Both the position numbers and the translations under genes were made by a program. Below are positions 53,436 through 62,082 of a DNA stretch of 64,000 bases, piece by piece. A model generated the notes under the pieces. That model was not told the DNA's origin. It made no database searches and was given only the letters and a program-made list of their open reading frames with translations. The stretch comes from Bacteroidales bacterium (lineage in GTDB: Bacteria > Bacteroidota > Bacteroidia > Bacteroidales > FEN-979). Within the stretch, counting starts at the first letter, position 1, and the number at the start of each line of letters is the position of its first letter. Location: positions 1-64,000 of the forward strand of contig JALNWE010000009.1 of assembly GCA_023231065.1 (NCBI GenBank), given 5' to 3'.

Positions 53436-54343
53436 TGGGACTTCTTTTTTGTATCGTCACAGCCCTGTTCTTTCCGGGCATAATCCTGAGGGTGAAGAGT
53501 ATTGCAAGTGGGCGAAAAGGACCGGGAATTTTCCAACCCTGGAAGAACATCTGGGTTCTCCTGCAAAAAGGAAATGTGATAAGCGCCACGACCAGCTTTA
53601 TCTTTCAGATAGCCCCCGCCGTTTATCTATGTACGGTCCTGTGTGCCGGGCTACTTCTCCCTTTTCCTGGCTTTTCTCCCGTTTTTTCATTTGAAGGTGA
53701 TTTCGTCTTGTTTGCATACCTCCTTGCCCTTGGGAAGTTTTTTTTAATCATTGGGGCATTGGATACCGGAAGCAGTTTTGAAGGTATGGGGGCCAACCGG
53801 GAAGCCTTGTACTCCATGTTGGCCGAGCCAGCCTTTTTTATTCTTTTCGGGACCCTGGCCCTTCTGACAGGGCATACTTCTATGGTGGGGATCTTCGACG
53901 CTTTCCGCTTCACCGGGCCCGATACTTTCATCGTTGGATTTATCTCGGCTTATCTTCTGGTCCAGATTGCCATGATCGAGAACAGCCGTATGCCGGTAGA
54001 TGATCCGAAAACCCATCTGGAACTGACCATGATCCATGAGGTCATGATCCTGGACCATAGCGGATTTGATCTGGCGCTGGTACATATCGCCACTGCATTG
54101 AAGTTTGGGTTCTATGGCGGATTGATAGCTAATTTTCTATTACCGGTTGATTGGTCATTGCCGGTACAGATCATTTCATTTTTCGTAATCCAGGTTTTGT
54201 TTGCCCTGTTGATAGGTTTCCTGGAATCATTCCGCGCACGGAAGAAATTAGCCAAAAACCCACAATTCGTTTTTACCCTGAGTTCCATCGCTTTGGTTGC
54301 CTTTATTCTTGTTTTGATGATCACTTATAAAATGCTTGGTTGA
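53435..54343 (+). CDS. hyfC: HyfC-like membrane anchor subunit (NuoH type)
   Basis: 302 residues, about eight helices. The NuoH/HyfC signature loop ENSRMPVDDPKTHLELTMIHEV is intact, with the acidic residues that in complex I form the entry to the proton path. GKFFLIIGALDTGSSFEGMGANREAL matches the quinone-chamber region. It connects the soluble arm to the pump arm. The next start (54345) is one base after this stop. Confidence 0.93.
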   Translation: MGLLFCIVTALFFPGIILRVKSIASGRKGPGIFQPWKNIWVLLQKGNVISATTSFIFQIAPAVYLCTVLCAGLLLPFPGFSPVFSFEGDFVLFAYLLALGKFFLIIGALDTGSSFEGMGANREALYSMLAEPAFFILFGTLALLTGHTSMVGIFDAFRFTGPDTFIVGFISAYLLVQIAMIENSRMPVDDPKTHLELTMIHEVMILDHSGFDLALVHIATALKFGFYGGLIANFLLPVDWSLPVQIISFFVIQVLFALLIGFLESFRARKKLAKNPQFVFTLSSIALVAFILVLMITYKMLG

Positions 54344-54344
54344 A

Positions 54345-54962
54345 ATGAATGTATTGCTCGTAATCGTCTTTGCAATTTCACTGATTTATCTCAGCATCGC
54401 CGAGCGTTTCCGCGTTTATGCAGGGCTCATTGGCCTTCAGGGTGTGCTGCTGTTTGCGCTCTCGTTCATTGAATTGAATACCATCACCCTGGCAACCCTG
54501 CTTTTTGTGACCCTTGAAACCCTTGTTTTTAAAGTTATCATCGTTCCCTGGCTGCTGTTCAGGATCATCAATAAAACCGGGATCGCCCGGGCCCATGAAA
54601 AATCAGTCCCCGGTTTCTATTCCCTGATCATCGTTTCATTGGGTTTACTGCTGTGTGTTGTTGTATCATTTTCAATGGATACCACACCTGCAAGGATGAT
54701 CTATTTTACCGTTGCGCTTTTTGCTGTTTTTACAGGATTGTTCCTGATCATTTCACACCGGAAAATATTTGCACACCTGGTGGGCTTTCTCGTGATTGAA
54801 AACGCGGTACTGCTCCTTTCCTTGTCTATAGGAAGTGAAATGCCCATGCTGATCAACATAGGGATAATGCTTGACATTTTCGTCAGCGTGCTAATCCTTG
54901 GGGTTTTTGCCATGCGGCTTAAAGAACATACGCATGAACTGACTTTGCTGAAGGATGATTAA
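54345..54962 (+). CDS. hyfE: HyfE-like membrane subunit (NuoK type)
   Basis: 205 residues from ATG 54345. Six helices or so: VLLVIVFAISLIYLSIAE, GLIGLQGVLLFALSF, LFVTLETLVFKVIIVPW (with the conserved Glu), and HLVGFLVIENAVLLLSLSIGSEMPMLINIGIMLDIFVSVLILGVF. The final FAMRLKEHTHELTLLKDD is typical of HyfE. It carries NuoK-like proton path residues. A 94-bp gap separates it from hyfF. Confidence 0.92.
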   Translation: MNVLLVIVFAISLIYLSIAERFRVYAGLIGLQGVLLFALSFIELNTITLATLLFVTLETLVFKVIIVPWLLFRIINKTGIARAHEKSVPGFYSLIIVSLGLLLCVVVSFSMDTTPARMIYFTVALFAVFTGLFLIISHRKIFAHLVGFLVIENAVLLLSLSIGSEMPMLINIGIMLDIFVSVLILGVFAMRLKEHTHELTLLKDD

Positions 54963-55056
54963 TTATGAGGACGGGATGAATGGAAAAATGATCCATGACA
55001 CGCGGTCTGTATCAGGAATGAAAAAGGTTAATGAAACAAGAGGAAAGTTAAGATAA

Positions 55057-56496
55057 ATGATTGACGCGGAAAAGATATTGATTTTGTTTTTTGGGGTTTC
55101 ATTGCTTGCGGCAATTTTCGCGGGAGTGTCGCGCCAGAAAGTAATTGTGCGTGCCATTACCTTACTCTATGTCTTTGTCCATTTATCATTTACTACTTTT
55201 TGCTGGTTCCATCTGGGGGAAACGGTTTTTGATTTTTTTACCCTTGACCACCTGGGGGTGTTGCTATTGTCGGTGCTGTCGCTGTTGTCTTTAACCACGG
55301 TTTATCATGGATTTATTTATGTAAAAAATGATCCCCCGCGGCATTATTCTATTTATCATGCTGCCCTGATTGCGCTGATCGCGGCGATGTCGGGAGCTTA
55401 TTTAGCCAACGGGATGACTACCGTTTGGATTTTTGTGGAAGCTACTACCCTCGCGGTCGCGGCCTTGATCTATCATGACCGCACTGCTATTGCCCTTGAA
55501 GCAACCTGGAAGTATATCTTTGTCTGTTCAGTCGGTATTGCCCTTGCTTACCTGGGGATCCTGTTCCTGGGGTTTACCGTTCATGATACCCGGTTGCTTC
55601 ATCTCTCCTTTACTAATATTACTGCCATTGCCAAAATGGCAAATCCGCTCTACCTGAAAATCGCGTTTGTTTTTGTGCTGGTAGGCTACAGTACCAAAAT
55701 GGGCCTTTTCCCCATGCACACGGTCACCGTGGATGCCCATACAGTGGCCCCGCCCCCGATCAGCGCTTTCATCAGTACGACGCTGATGAATGTGGGTTTT
55801 TTAGCCATCTTCCGGATTTATGCTCTTTTTTCGGCAACAACCATACTCCCTTTCATGAACCATGTGCTGATGTTGTCGGGCATATTATCTCTGTTAGTTT
55901 CAGCCGGATATATGCTCAAAGCGAAACACAACAAGCGAATGCTGGCTTATTCAAGCCTCGAAAACATGGGAATTGTTGCCATTGCCCTTGGTATAGGTGG
56001 AATTGGCTATTATGCCGCCATTCTGCACATTGTACTCCATTCACTGACAAAAGCAGGACTGTTTTATCAGATAGGACAATCATACAAGGTTATGGGAACC
56101 TATCAGCTCGATGAGTCGGGTAACTATATGAACCTATACCCGGCTGGCGCCACTGCCTTGCTTGTTGGATTGCTTTGTATAACCGCCATCCCGCCATCGG
56201 GTATGTTCATATCCGAACTGTATCTGCTGAAAGCTATGGTCCACGGGAAATATTATGTTTACCTGATCATCACATCGCTTATTCTTTGTTTTGTTTTATA
56301 TGCTTTGCTGACGCGGGTACTGCATATTGTTTTTTCACAGCCACGGACAATACCCGCTCATATTAAGGAAAAGGTAAATCCCTGGCAAACGGTTACACAA
56401 TACTTTCTTTTTTCCCTGGTCATATTTGTTTGTTTTGTACAACCCGCCCCTTTCCGTACTTTAATTGAAACGATCATCGACACGTTGCCAAAATAA
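55057..56496 (+). CDS. hyfF: HyfF-like proton-translocating subunit (NuoN/M type)
   Basis: 479 residues, about 14 helices. WIFVEATTLAVAALIYH holds the helix-5-type Glu, YSTKMGLFPMHTVTVDAHTVAPPPISAF the broken-helix Lys/His region, and RMLAYSSLENMGIVAIALGIGG the next conserved loop. It is a second pump module. Its last codon shares one base with the start of the large-subunit gene. All key charged residues are present. Confidence 0.91.
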   Translation: MIDAEKILILFFGVSLLAAIFAGVSRQKVIVRAITLLYVFVHLSFTTFCWFHLGETVFDFFTLDHLGVLLLSVLSLLSLTTVYHGFIYVKNDPPRHYSIYHAALIALIAAMSGAYLANGMTTVWIFVEATTLAVAALIYHDRTAIALEATWKYIFVCSVGIALAYLGILFLGFTVHDTRLLHLSFTNITAIAKMANPLYLKIAFVFVLVGYSTKMGLFPMHTVTVDAHTVAPPPISAFISTTLMNVGFLAIFRIYALFSATTILPFMNHVLMLSGILSLLVSAGYMLKAKHNKRMLAYSSLENMGIVAIALGIGGIGYYAAILHIVLHSLTKAGLFYQIGQSYKVMGTYQLDESGNYMNLYPAGATALLVGLLCITAIPPSGMFISELYLLKAMVHGKYYVYLIITSLILCFVLYALLTRVLHIVFSQPRTIPAHIKEKVNPWQTVTQYFLFSLVIFVCFVQPAPFRTLIETIIDTLPK

Positions 56497-58016
56497 TGGA
56501 GGAAAGAAAATATATAGAACTAACAGGGAATCCGGTAATCATGGAATTATCGGATATACCGGTACTGGAATATCAGGAATTCCGCCAACTGATTGATGAT
56601 TTGTTGAAGAATGAAAGGGCTCATTGCCTGACCTATTTTGTGTATCCTCAGCGCGATCGGCGCCAATTTATTTGTTGTATGGGAATGGATGTGAAACACA
56701 CCATTCTTGTATTTTCACATGAGCAGGCGGCAATGAATGGCTTATTACTTGAATCCATCACCCAACGCCATTTCTGTTTTCATGTTTTTGAACGGGAGAT
56801 CCATGAAAATTATGGAATTGGCTTTATAGGCCATCCCTGGTTGAAACCGGTACGTTTCCCGTTTGATCGCGCCGACCAGTCGATTACAATGAATGCTTAT
56901 CCTTTTTATTCCATTGATGGCGAGGAGCTGCATGAAGTGGGGGTGGGGCCAATTCATGCAGGAGTGATCGAACCGGGATATTTCCGTTTTATATGCCATG
57001 GCGAAAATGTACTTCATCTGGAAATACAGCTGGGTTATCAGCACAGGGGAATAGAAAGGAATTTCATTGCAAAATCAACGCTCCTTCAAAGGGCTATTTT
57101 AGCCGAAAGCATCGCGGGGGATACCACTATCGGACATTCCATGGCCTTTGGTGGGTTGATGGAAACCCTGGGGGACCAACCTGTATCGCCTCAGATGTCG
57201 CTGGAGCGTGCCATTGCCCTTGAACTCGAACGGATCGCGGCCCATATCGGCGATACTGCCGCCATTTGTGGTGATATTGCCTACCAGTTCGGGCAGGTAG
57301 TAAACGAAGCGCTGCGCACCATTGTTATTAACACGACCCAGCGCTGGTGCGGTAACCGGTTTGGGAAAGGACTGATAAGGCCTGGCGGCGCCCATTATCC
57401 GTTAACCCCGGAAATCAAATTACTGATCCTGAAAAACCTGGCCGAAGTTGAAGGACGTTTTACCCAAATAACCGGACGGATGTTTACCATGCCCAGTGTT
57501 CTTGGCCGTTTTGAAGCAATAGGCACGGTTACTGCACAACAGGCTAAAACGATCGGGGCAGTTGGAATGGCAGCTCGCAGCTGCGGGTTGATGAGGGATA
57601 TACGCTGGTCTCATCCTTTTGGCGCTTTCCGCGACATACAGGTTGATCCCGTGGCGCTCCCATCCGGTGATGTCTGGTCAAGGACCATGTTGCGAAAACT
57701 GGAGGTGGATAGATCCATTGCTATGATCAGGGAGTTTCTGGAACGCCATGATTGTATGGGCGCGACTGAAACCCCGACGAACAATATGCCTTTACGGCAG
57801 AATTCTTTTGCGCTGTCGCTCACTGAAGGGTGGAGGGGCGAAATTTGTCATGCAGCGATAACCGGAGATCGTGGGGAGCTCGTTCATTACAAAGTGAAAG
57901 ATCCGTCGTTCCATAACTGGATGGCGCTGGCCCTGGCCGTCAGAAACCAGGAAATATCCGATTTTCCGCTTTGCAATAAGAGCTATAACCTTTCGTATTG
58001 CGGAAATGACCTGTAA
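56496..58016 (+). CDS. hyfG: HyfG-like large subunit without NiFe ligands (Ehr type)
   Basis: 506 residues. An N-terminal NuoC-like domain (about 1-135) is fused to the NuoD/large-subunit domain (HEVGVGPIHAGVIEPGYFRF, LHLEIQLGYQHRGIE). The L1 motif RxCGxC of group 4 hydrogenases is replaced by ESIAGDTTIGHS: Ala207 and Thr210 stand where Cys should be. The C-terminal DPCxxC is replaced by PLCNKSYNLSYCGNDL: Ser500 and Gly503. The protein therefore cannot hold a NiFe site. DPSFHNWMALALAV and NKSYNLSYCGND are hallmarks of energy-converting-hydrogenase-related complexes (Ehr). What it reduces is unknown. No maturation genes are nearby. Confidence 0.9.
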   Translation: MEERKYIELTGNPVIMELSDIPVLEYQEFRQLIDDLLKNERAHCLTYFVYPQRDRRQFICCMGMDVKHTILVFSHEQAAMNGLLLESITQRHFCFHVFEREIHENYGIGFIGHPWLKPVRFPFDRADQSITMNAYPFYSIDGEELHEVGVGPIHAGVIEPGYFRFICHGENVLHLEIQLGYQHRGIERNFIAKSTLLQRAILAESIAGDTTIGHSMAFGGLMETLGDQPVSPQMSLERAIALELERIAAHIGDTAAICGDIAYQFGQVVNEALRTIVINTTQRWCGNRFGKGLIRPGGAHYPLTPEIKLLILKNLAEVEGRFTQITGRMFTMPSVLGRFEAIGTVTAQQAKTIGAVGMAARSCGLMRDIRWSHPFGAFRDIQVDPVALPSGDVWSRTMLRKLEVDRSIAMIREFLERHDCMGATETPTNNMPLRQNSFALSLTEGWRGEICHAAITGDRGELVHYKVKDPSFHNWMALALAVRNQEISDFPLCNKSYNLSYCGNDL

Positions 58017-58051
58017 ATCATAAAAATAACAGATTAAATCATAGATCGTAA

Positions 58052-58813
58052 ATGTTTCTTCGCGAAATCCCGATTCTTCTTCATCATGGCCGGCAATATG
58101 TTCCGGATCTCCGTCATGTTGAATTGCCGGATACTTTCCGGGGCAGGCCCGTTATCAGCCCGGATATTACTCCGGAAGAAAATACGATGATAGCAAGCCT
58201 TTGTCCGGTAGCAGCTATCGGAGTCCAACCTTGTTCCATTGATCTGGGGAAATGTGTTTTTTGCAAAGAGTGCGGGTTCATACTTCCCGGTAAAATTAAA
58301 TTCACCTCCGATTACAGAATGGCCACAAATGACAGGAAAAAATTGGTCATCCTGCCAGGCGAAGAGGGGCCGTTAAGATTAGACCCGGGAAAAATTCGCG
58401 ATGAGATACACCGGATATTCAGGCGCTCCCTTAAACTTCGTCAGGTATCGGCCGGAGGGGATAATTCGGCCGAAATGGAGTTAAATGCCGCCGGTAATGT
58501 TAATTTCGACATGGGACGTTTTGGCATTGAATTCGTTGCCTCCCCCCGACATGCCGATGGGATCGTGATCACAGGGCCGGTTACGTCAAATATGGCAGAG
58601 GCTTTGCAGATCTGTTATGAAGCCATACCAGATCCAAAACTGGTCATCCTGGCTGGCAGCGATGCGATCGGTGGTGGTATGTTTTCAGACAGTCCCGCGA
58701 TCAACCGGTCGTTTTTAAAGCAGGTCGCAATCGATCTGTTCATCCCCGGAAATCCTCCGCACCCGCTGACATTTATCAATGGGGTACTCGATTTAATTGG
58801 CCATGAACAATAG
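58052..58813 (+). CDS. hyfI: HyfI-like ferredoxin-NuoB fusion lacking the proximal FeS ligands
   Basis: 253 residues. N-terminal ferredoxin part: CPVAAI (C51), then DLGKCVFCKEC (C68, C71, C74), a complete set for one [4Fe-4S] cluster. The C-terminal NuoB/small-subunit domain is clearly recognisable (FGIEFVASPRHADGIVITGPVTSNMAEAL). Where other members have CNGC it has DNSA (D137, A140); GDCA has become GSDA (D204); PGCPP is PGNPP (N234). All four ligands of the N2-type proximal cluster are lost, while the fold around them is kept. Last gene of the operon, 35 bp after the large subunit. Confidence 0.88.
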   Translation: MFLREIPILLHHGRQYVPDLRHVELPDTFRGRPVISPDITPEENTMIASLCPVAAIGVQPCSIDLGKCVFCKECGFILPGKIKFTSDYRMATNDRKKLVILPGEEGPLRLDPGKIRDEIHRIFRRSLKLRQVSAGGDNSAEMELNAAGNVNFDMGRFGIEFVASPRHADGIVITGPVTSNMAEALQICYEAIPDPKLVILAGSDAIGGGMFSDSPAINRSFLKQVAIDLFIPGNPPHPLTFINGVLDLIGHEQ

Positions 58814-58879
58814 TGAGGGAAAATGATTACCTTCGTTTTGTTTTTCCGGTTAAAACAGAGGCATCTGAAAAACCTTTTT

Positions 58880-59407
58880 ATGAAAAAAACAATTCCCTTG
58901 CTGCTCATCTTTTTGTTGCCCGTCATTGCCAACGGACAATTTAATGTAAAAAGGGATTCCCTGCATTATTACAAATTTCTTGCCCAGGCCGAATTTGATA
59001 TGATCGGGGATTATGCTTCCTCATCTTATTATCTTACCAAAGCGATCCGGCTGGATCCAGGCGATTATGAGCTCTATGAACAGAGAGCTATCGCGAAAAG
59101 CTTTTTAGAGGATAATAAAGGCGCGGAGAATGATTTATCGATTGTCCTTCAGCTTGATCCCGGTAATTTTGCGGCTTATGCAGGACGCGCCTATGCCCGG
59201 GTTAAATTAAAAAAATATCACGAAGCCATCCAGGATTTTAATTTCCTGATACAGTCTGAACCTGCTTTTCAGGGTTATTATCTTGATAGGGGTTTGTTAA
59301 AACTGGAATTAAAGGACCTGGATGGCGCTTGTTCTGACTTCAGGCAAGCAACCACCCTGGGTTCAGCGACCGGATACCGAAATTTGATGGATTATTGTTA
59401 CCGTTGA
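58880..59407 (+). CDS. Secreted TPR protein
   Basis: 175 residues from ATG 58880 (MKKTIPLLLIFLLPVIANGQ, signal peptide); an earlier in-frame ATG at 58823 would place this signal internally. Three to four TPRs follow: AQAEFDMIGDYASSSYYLTKAIRLDP, YEQRAIAKSFLEDNKGAENDLSIVLQLDP, YAGRAYARVKLKKYHEAIQDFNFLI and GLLKLELKDLDGACSDFRQA. TPRs mediate protein contacts, here in the periplasm. It begins 66 bp after the hyf operon but shows no link to it. Confidence 0.82.
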   Translation: MKKTIPLLLIFLLPVIANGQFNVKRDSLHYYKFLAQAEFDMIGDYASSSYYLTKAIRLDPGDYELYEQRAIAKSFLEDNKGAENDLSIVLQLDPGNFAAYAGRAYARVKLKKYHEAIQDFNFLIQSEPAFQGYYLDRGLLKLELKDLDGACSDFRQATTLGSATGYRNLMDYCYR

Positions 59408-59450
59408 TCGGATTTTCTTTATATTTACAATCCATTAAATCTTCGTAACA

Positions 59451-60854
59451 TTGAAAAATTCATTTTTGTTATCCTTGATCCTTATATGGATCAGTTACAG
59501 CGCTATCGCACAGGTCGGTATCAATACCGATGGAAGTCAACCGGATAATTCGGCCATGCTGGATGTCAAATCAACATCCAAAGGCATCCTCCTCCCGCGG
59601 ATGACGCGCCTTCAACGCGATGCCATAACAACGCCTGCTGATGGGCTAATGATCTATTGTACAACCTGTGGCTCAAATGGCGCGTTGAGTTTATACACCA
59701 ATGGGGGGTGGACCACTTTTTCACCCTGTTCAGTATCTCCTCCTGCTTCAGGAAGCCACCTTGTTTCGCCAGGTCAGATCATCTGGAATTGGCTGATGGT
59801 TACTGGCGCTGACGGCTATAAATGGAACACCGTACCTGATATCGAAACCGCCATGGATATGGGAACGAGCCTGTCAAAAACCGAAACAGGGACCAGTTGT
59901 GGTACCGGATACACCCGGTATATCTGTGCCTACAACTCCTGCGGTGAATCAACTATGACTTCGCTAACCCAAGCCGTTCCTGGTACAGTTCCCGCATCGC
60001 CCGTGCCAGGCGCTCATGGGCCGGGACAAAATTCTATTCAATGGAACTGGTCCGGCATTCCGGATATCCCGGGATATAAATGGAATACCTCCAATAATCT
60101 TTCTTCAGCCGTGGACGTTGGCGCCAGTACCTCCAGGACAGAATCCGGATTGGTATGCGGGACATCTTATACCCGATATGTATGGGCGTATAATGGATGT
60201 GGATATTCCGTGCCGGCCGTTTTAACTCAAAGTACGTTGGCTTGCCTGAACTGTGGACAAGCTTTTACTGATGCCCGCGACGGGAAAAGCTATAATACCG
60301 TTCAGATAGGGGCCCAATGCTGGATGGGACAAAACCTGAATATCGGGACCAGGATCAATGGTCTGGAAGATCAAACGGATAATGATATTATTGAAAAATA
60401 TTGTTATGACGACTCGGAGCTAAACTGTAACACATACGGAGGATTGTACCAATGGAATGAAATGATGCAATACATCTATTTACCGGGAGAACAAGGAATT
60501 TGTCCCGACGGATGGCATAATCCGACTGATGATGAATGGTCAGCCCTCGTTTCTTTTCTGGGTGGCGAAGGCGTGGCAGGCGGCAAAATGAAGGAAACCG
60601 GTACCAGTCACTGGGCTTCTCCCAATACCGGGGCTTCCAATTCCAGCGCTTTTTCGGCTTTGCCCGGAGGTAACCGGGATGAGTACGGAAGCTTTACAGA
60701 TCTGACCTATACAGGTAATTTTTGGTCCTCCGCTGAAAATACTTCAGCGGAAGGAGCATGGAACAGATATATGGGTTATTATTTTGAAGATATTGTCACC
60801 TCTGCCAGCAACAAGGCTAACGGTTTTTCTGTGAGATGTGTGAAAAATAACTGA
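59451..60854 (+). CDS. Secreted FISUMP-domain protein with two FN3-like repeats
   Basis: 467 residues with a TTG start at 59451; no ATG fits, and the signal peptide begins at once (MKNSFLLSLILIWISYSAIAQ). VGINTDGSQPDNSAMLDVKSTSKGILLPRM is the usual opening of such proteins. Two near-identical FN3-like modules (about 105-180 and 185-265) contain YKWNT and CGTxYTRYxxAYNxCG. The last ~200 residues are the FISUMP domain (FTDARDGKSYNTVQIGAQCWMGQNL, GGLYQWNEMM, GICPDGWHNPTDDEWS, FSALPGGNRD). TATATTTA at 59420-59427 is a -7 candidate. Function unknown. Confidence 0.85.
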   Translation: MKNSFLLSLILIWISYSAIAQVGINTDGSQPDNSAMLDVKSTSKGILLPRMTRLQRDAITTPADGLMIYCTTCGSNGALSLYTNGGWTTFSPCSVSPPASGSHLVSPGQIIWNWLMVTGADGYKWNTVPDIETAMDMGTSLSKTETGTSCGTGYTRYICAYNSCGESTMTSLTQAVPGTVPASPVPGAHGPGQNSIQWNWSGIPDIPGYKWNTSNNLSSAVDVGASTSRTESGLVCGTSYTRYVWAYNGCGYSVPAVLTQSTLACLNCGQAFTDARDGKSYNTVQIGAQCWMGQNLNIGTRINGLEDQTDNDIIEKYCYDDSELNCNTYGGLYQWNEMMQYIYLPGEQGICPDGWHNPTDDEWSALVSFLGGEGVAGGKMKETGTSHWASPNTGASNSSAFSALPGGNRDEYGSFTDLTYTGNFWSSAENTSAEGAWNRYMGYYFEDIVTSASNKANGFSVRCVKNN

Positions 60855-60861
60855 AAGACCT

Positions 60862-60927
60862 GGCTTACTCCGGAATCACTGGCCGAAAACTACTTTTCAC
60901 CGCCAAGTTGCTAAAAATTATGTAATT
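60862..60927. repeat. Half copy of the dispersed palindromic element
   Basis: Contains CTCCGGAATCACTGGCCGAA, then AACTACTTTTCACCGCCAAG and a TGCTAAAAATTAT stretch. The CTACTTTT and CGCC/CGCTAAG parts are also in the element at 14638, and the last stretch recurs before the copy at 61989. It abuts the end of the AT-rich methyltransferase gene. Confidence 0.45.
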
Positions 60928-61771
60928 AAATAGGATTGGAAGGTTTGGTCTGCCCTATGCCTTGTTTATTAGGCGCGGTTTTAATATTTTCGAGGGAGAT
61001 CAAGCAATAATATGTTGTAATAAAAAAATCTTTGATGAACGGGATATTTAACATTCCTGGTAGTTTTCTTGTTTTGAGTTTGAATTTGATCTCATAATTC
61101 GGGTTGATCATATAAAAGGCCTCGCTGTCAATTTTAAAATTCCTTTTAGTCAAAATATTTTTGAACTTAATTAGAGAGATTCTCGTTTCTTTTACTTCCA
61201 ATAATCCGTTAATCTTAGCTTTATTTTCACCAAATAATTTTAATATTCCCGTATATAAGGTATCGGGGAGAAGGTGGAAATATGGCAGTTTTCTTAGAAA
61301 GGGATTTTCACACATTTGTTGATGACCGCCAAAGGGCATCCTCCATGGGGGAAAGGCAAGAAAAAGTTTGCCAGATGGTTTAATGAACTTTTTGATGTGT
61401 TCAAAAAAAGTATCTTGATCATGAATATGTTCTATGGTGTCGCGCATGATAATTAAGTCAAACATGAATTGTTCACCAGGCTTTATTTTATATATATCTT
61501 CAGCAATTAATGTGAGGTTCCTTTTTTGGGAGTGGTTGCCAAAGAATTTTTTTGCATTGGATATTTTATTTTCGGCAATGTCAACTCCTACAACCTTACA
61601 ACCAATATCTAAAAATGGTTTCAGGTTCCCCCCTTCCCCACATCCTATTTCTGCAATAACTAAATTAGAAGTAATTGGTAGTGATTTATTAATATAGGGA
61701 ATTATATGTTTTTTTGCAGTATAATTCTGTTCCTGAAAGTACTTTTCCCTGTCAATATACCTGTTGTCCAT
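60926..61771 (-). CDS. Class I SAM-dependent methyltransferase
   Basis: 281 residues. VIAEIGCGEGGNLKPFLDIGCKVVGVDIAENKI is the SAM-binding motif I and acidic loop, then LIAEDIYKI, DLIIMRDTIEHIHDQDTFFEH (motif II/III region) and FIKPSGKLFLAFPPWRMPFGGHQQ. The fold continues with a Phe/Lys-rich end. It resembles methyltransferases of cell-surface polysaccharide or lipid clusters. The gene is clearly more AT-rich than its neighbours and lies between two copies of the dispersed repeat, which suggests recent arrival. Substrate unknown. Confidence 0.82.
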   Translation of the reverse strand: MDNRYIDREKYFQEQNYTAKKHIIPYINKSLPITSNLVIAEIGCGEGGNLKPFLDIGCKVVGVDIAENKISNAKKFFGNHSQKRNLTLIAEDIYKIKPGEQFMFDLIIMRDTIEHIHDQDTFFEHIKKFIKPSGKLFLAFPPWRMPFGGHQQMCENPFLRKLPYFHLLPDTLYTGILKLFGENKAKINGLLEVKETRISLIKFKNILTKRNFKIDSEAFYMINPNYEIKFKLKTRKLPGMLNIPFIKDFFITTYYCLISLENIKTAPNKQGIGQTKPSNPI

Positions 61772-61988
61772 GACCTAGCCAGATTCCATTGGATCTATGT
61801 TGTTTACCAACAAGTTCAGTGGCTAAAACAAAATTTGATATTCAATGCAGCAAATTTCAACACAGTGGCGCTTGTCACAAACTTAGTTCGCCAAACGGAC
61901 AGAAAACATCGATGAACAGGCTCATTTCACCCGGTTTCACAAACGGGCGAGAGCATCAGGTCGCTCAAATGCTAAAAATTATATAATA

Positions 61989-62023
61989 GAGCCGACTCCA
62001 AAAAGTGGCTTTCGGAGTGGGCA
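61989..62023. repeat. Dispersed palindromic element, minimal hairpin form
   Basis: GAGCCGACTCCAAAAAGT is followed at once by GGCTTTCGGAGTGGGC, so the two ends seen separately at 2821/2940 and 14638/14706 are fused into one hairpin here. The preceding TGCTAAAAATTAT also precedes the half copy at 60862. Confidence 0.55.
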
Positions 62024-62082
62024 CAAGCTTTGAGAAATGAAATGTCATTTATCTCAGTCATTCGATCTTCTGAATATACCGT

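Noticed and set aside
51456..58016. A true [NiFe] hydrogenase-4 or formate hydrogenlyase
   Set aside because: The large subunit lacks both CxxC motifs for NiFe, and no maturation or formate dehydrogenase genes are present.
61789..61986. Plus-strand small gene upstream of the methyltransferase
   Set aside because: No coding character or homology pattern, and it would run head-on through the methyltransferase promoter.
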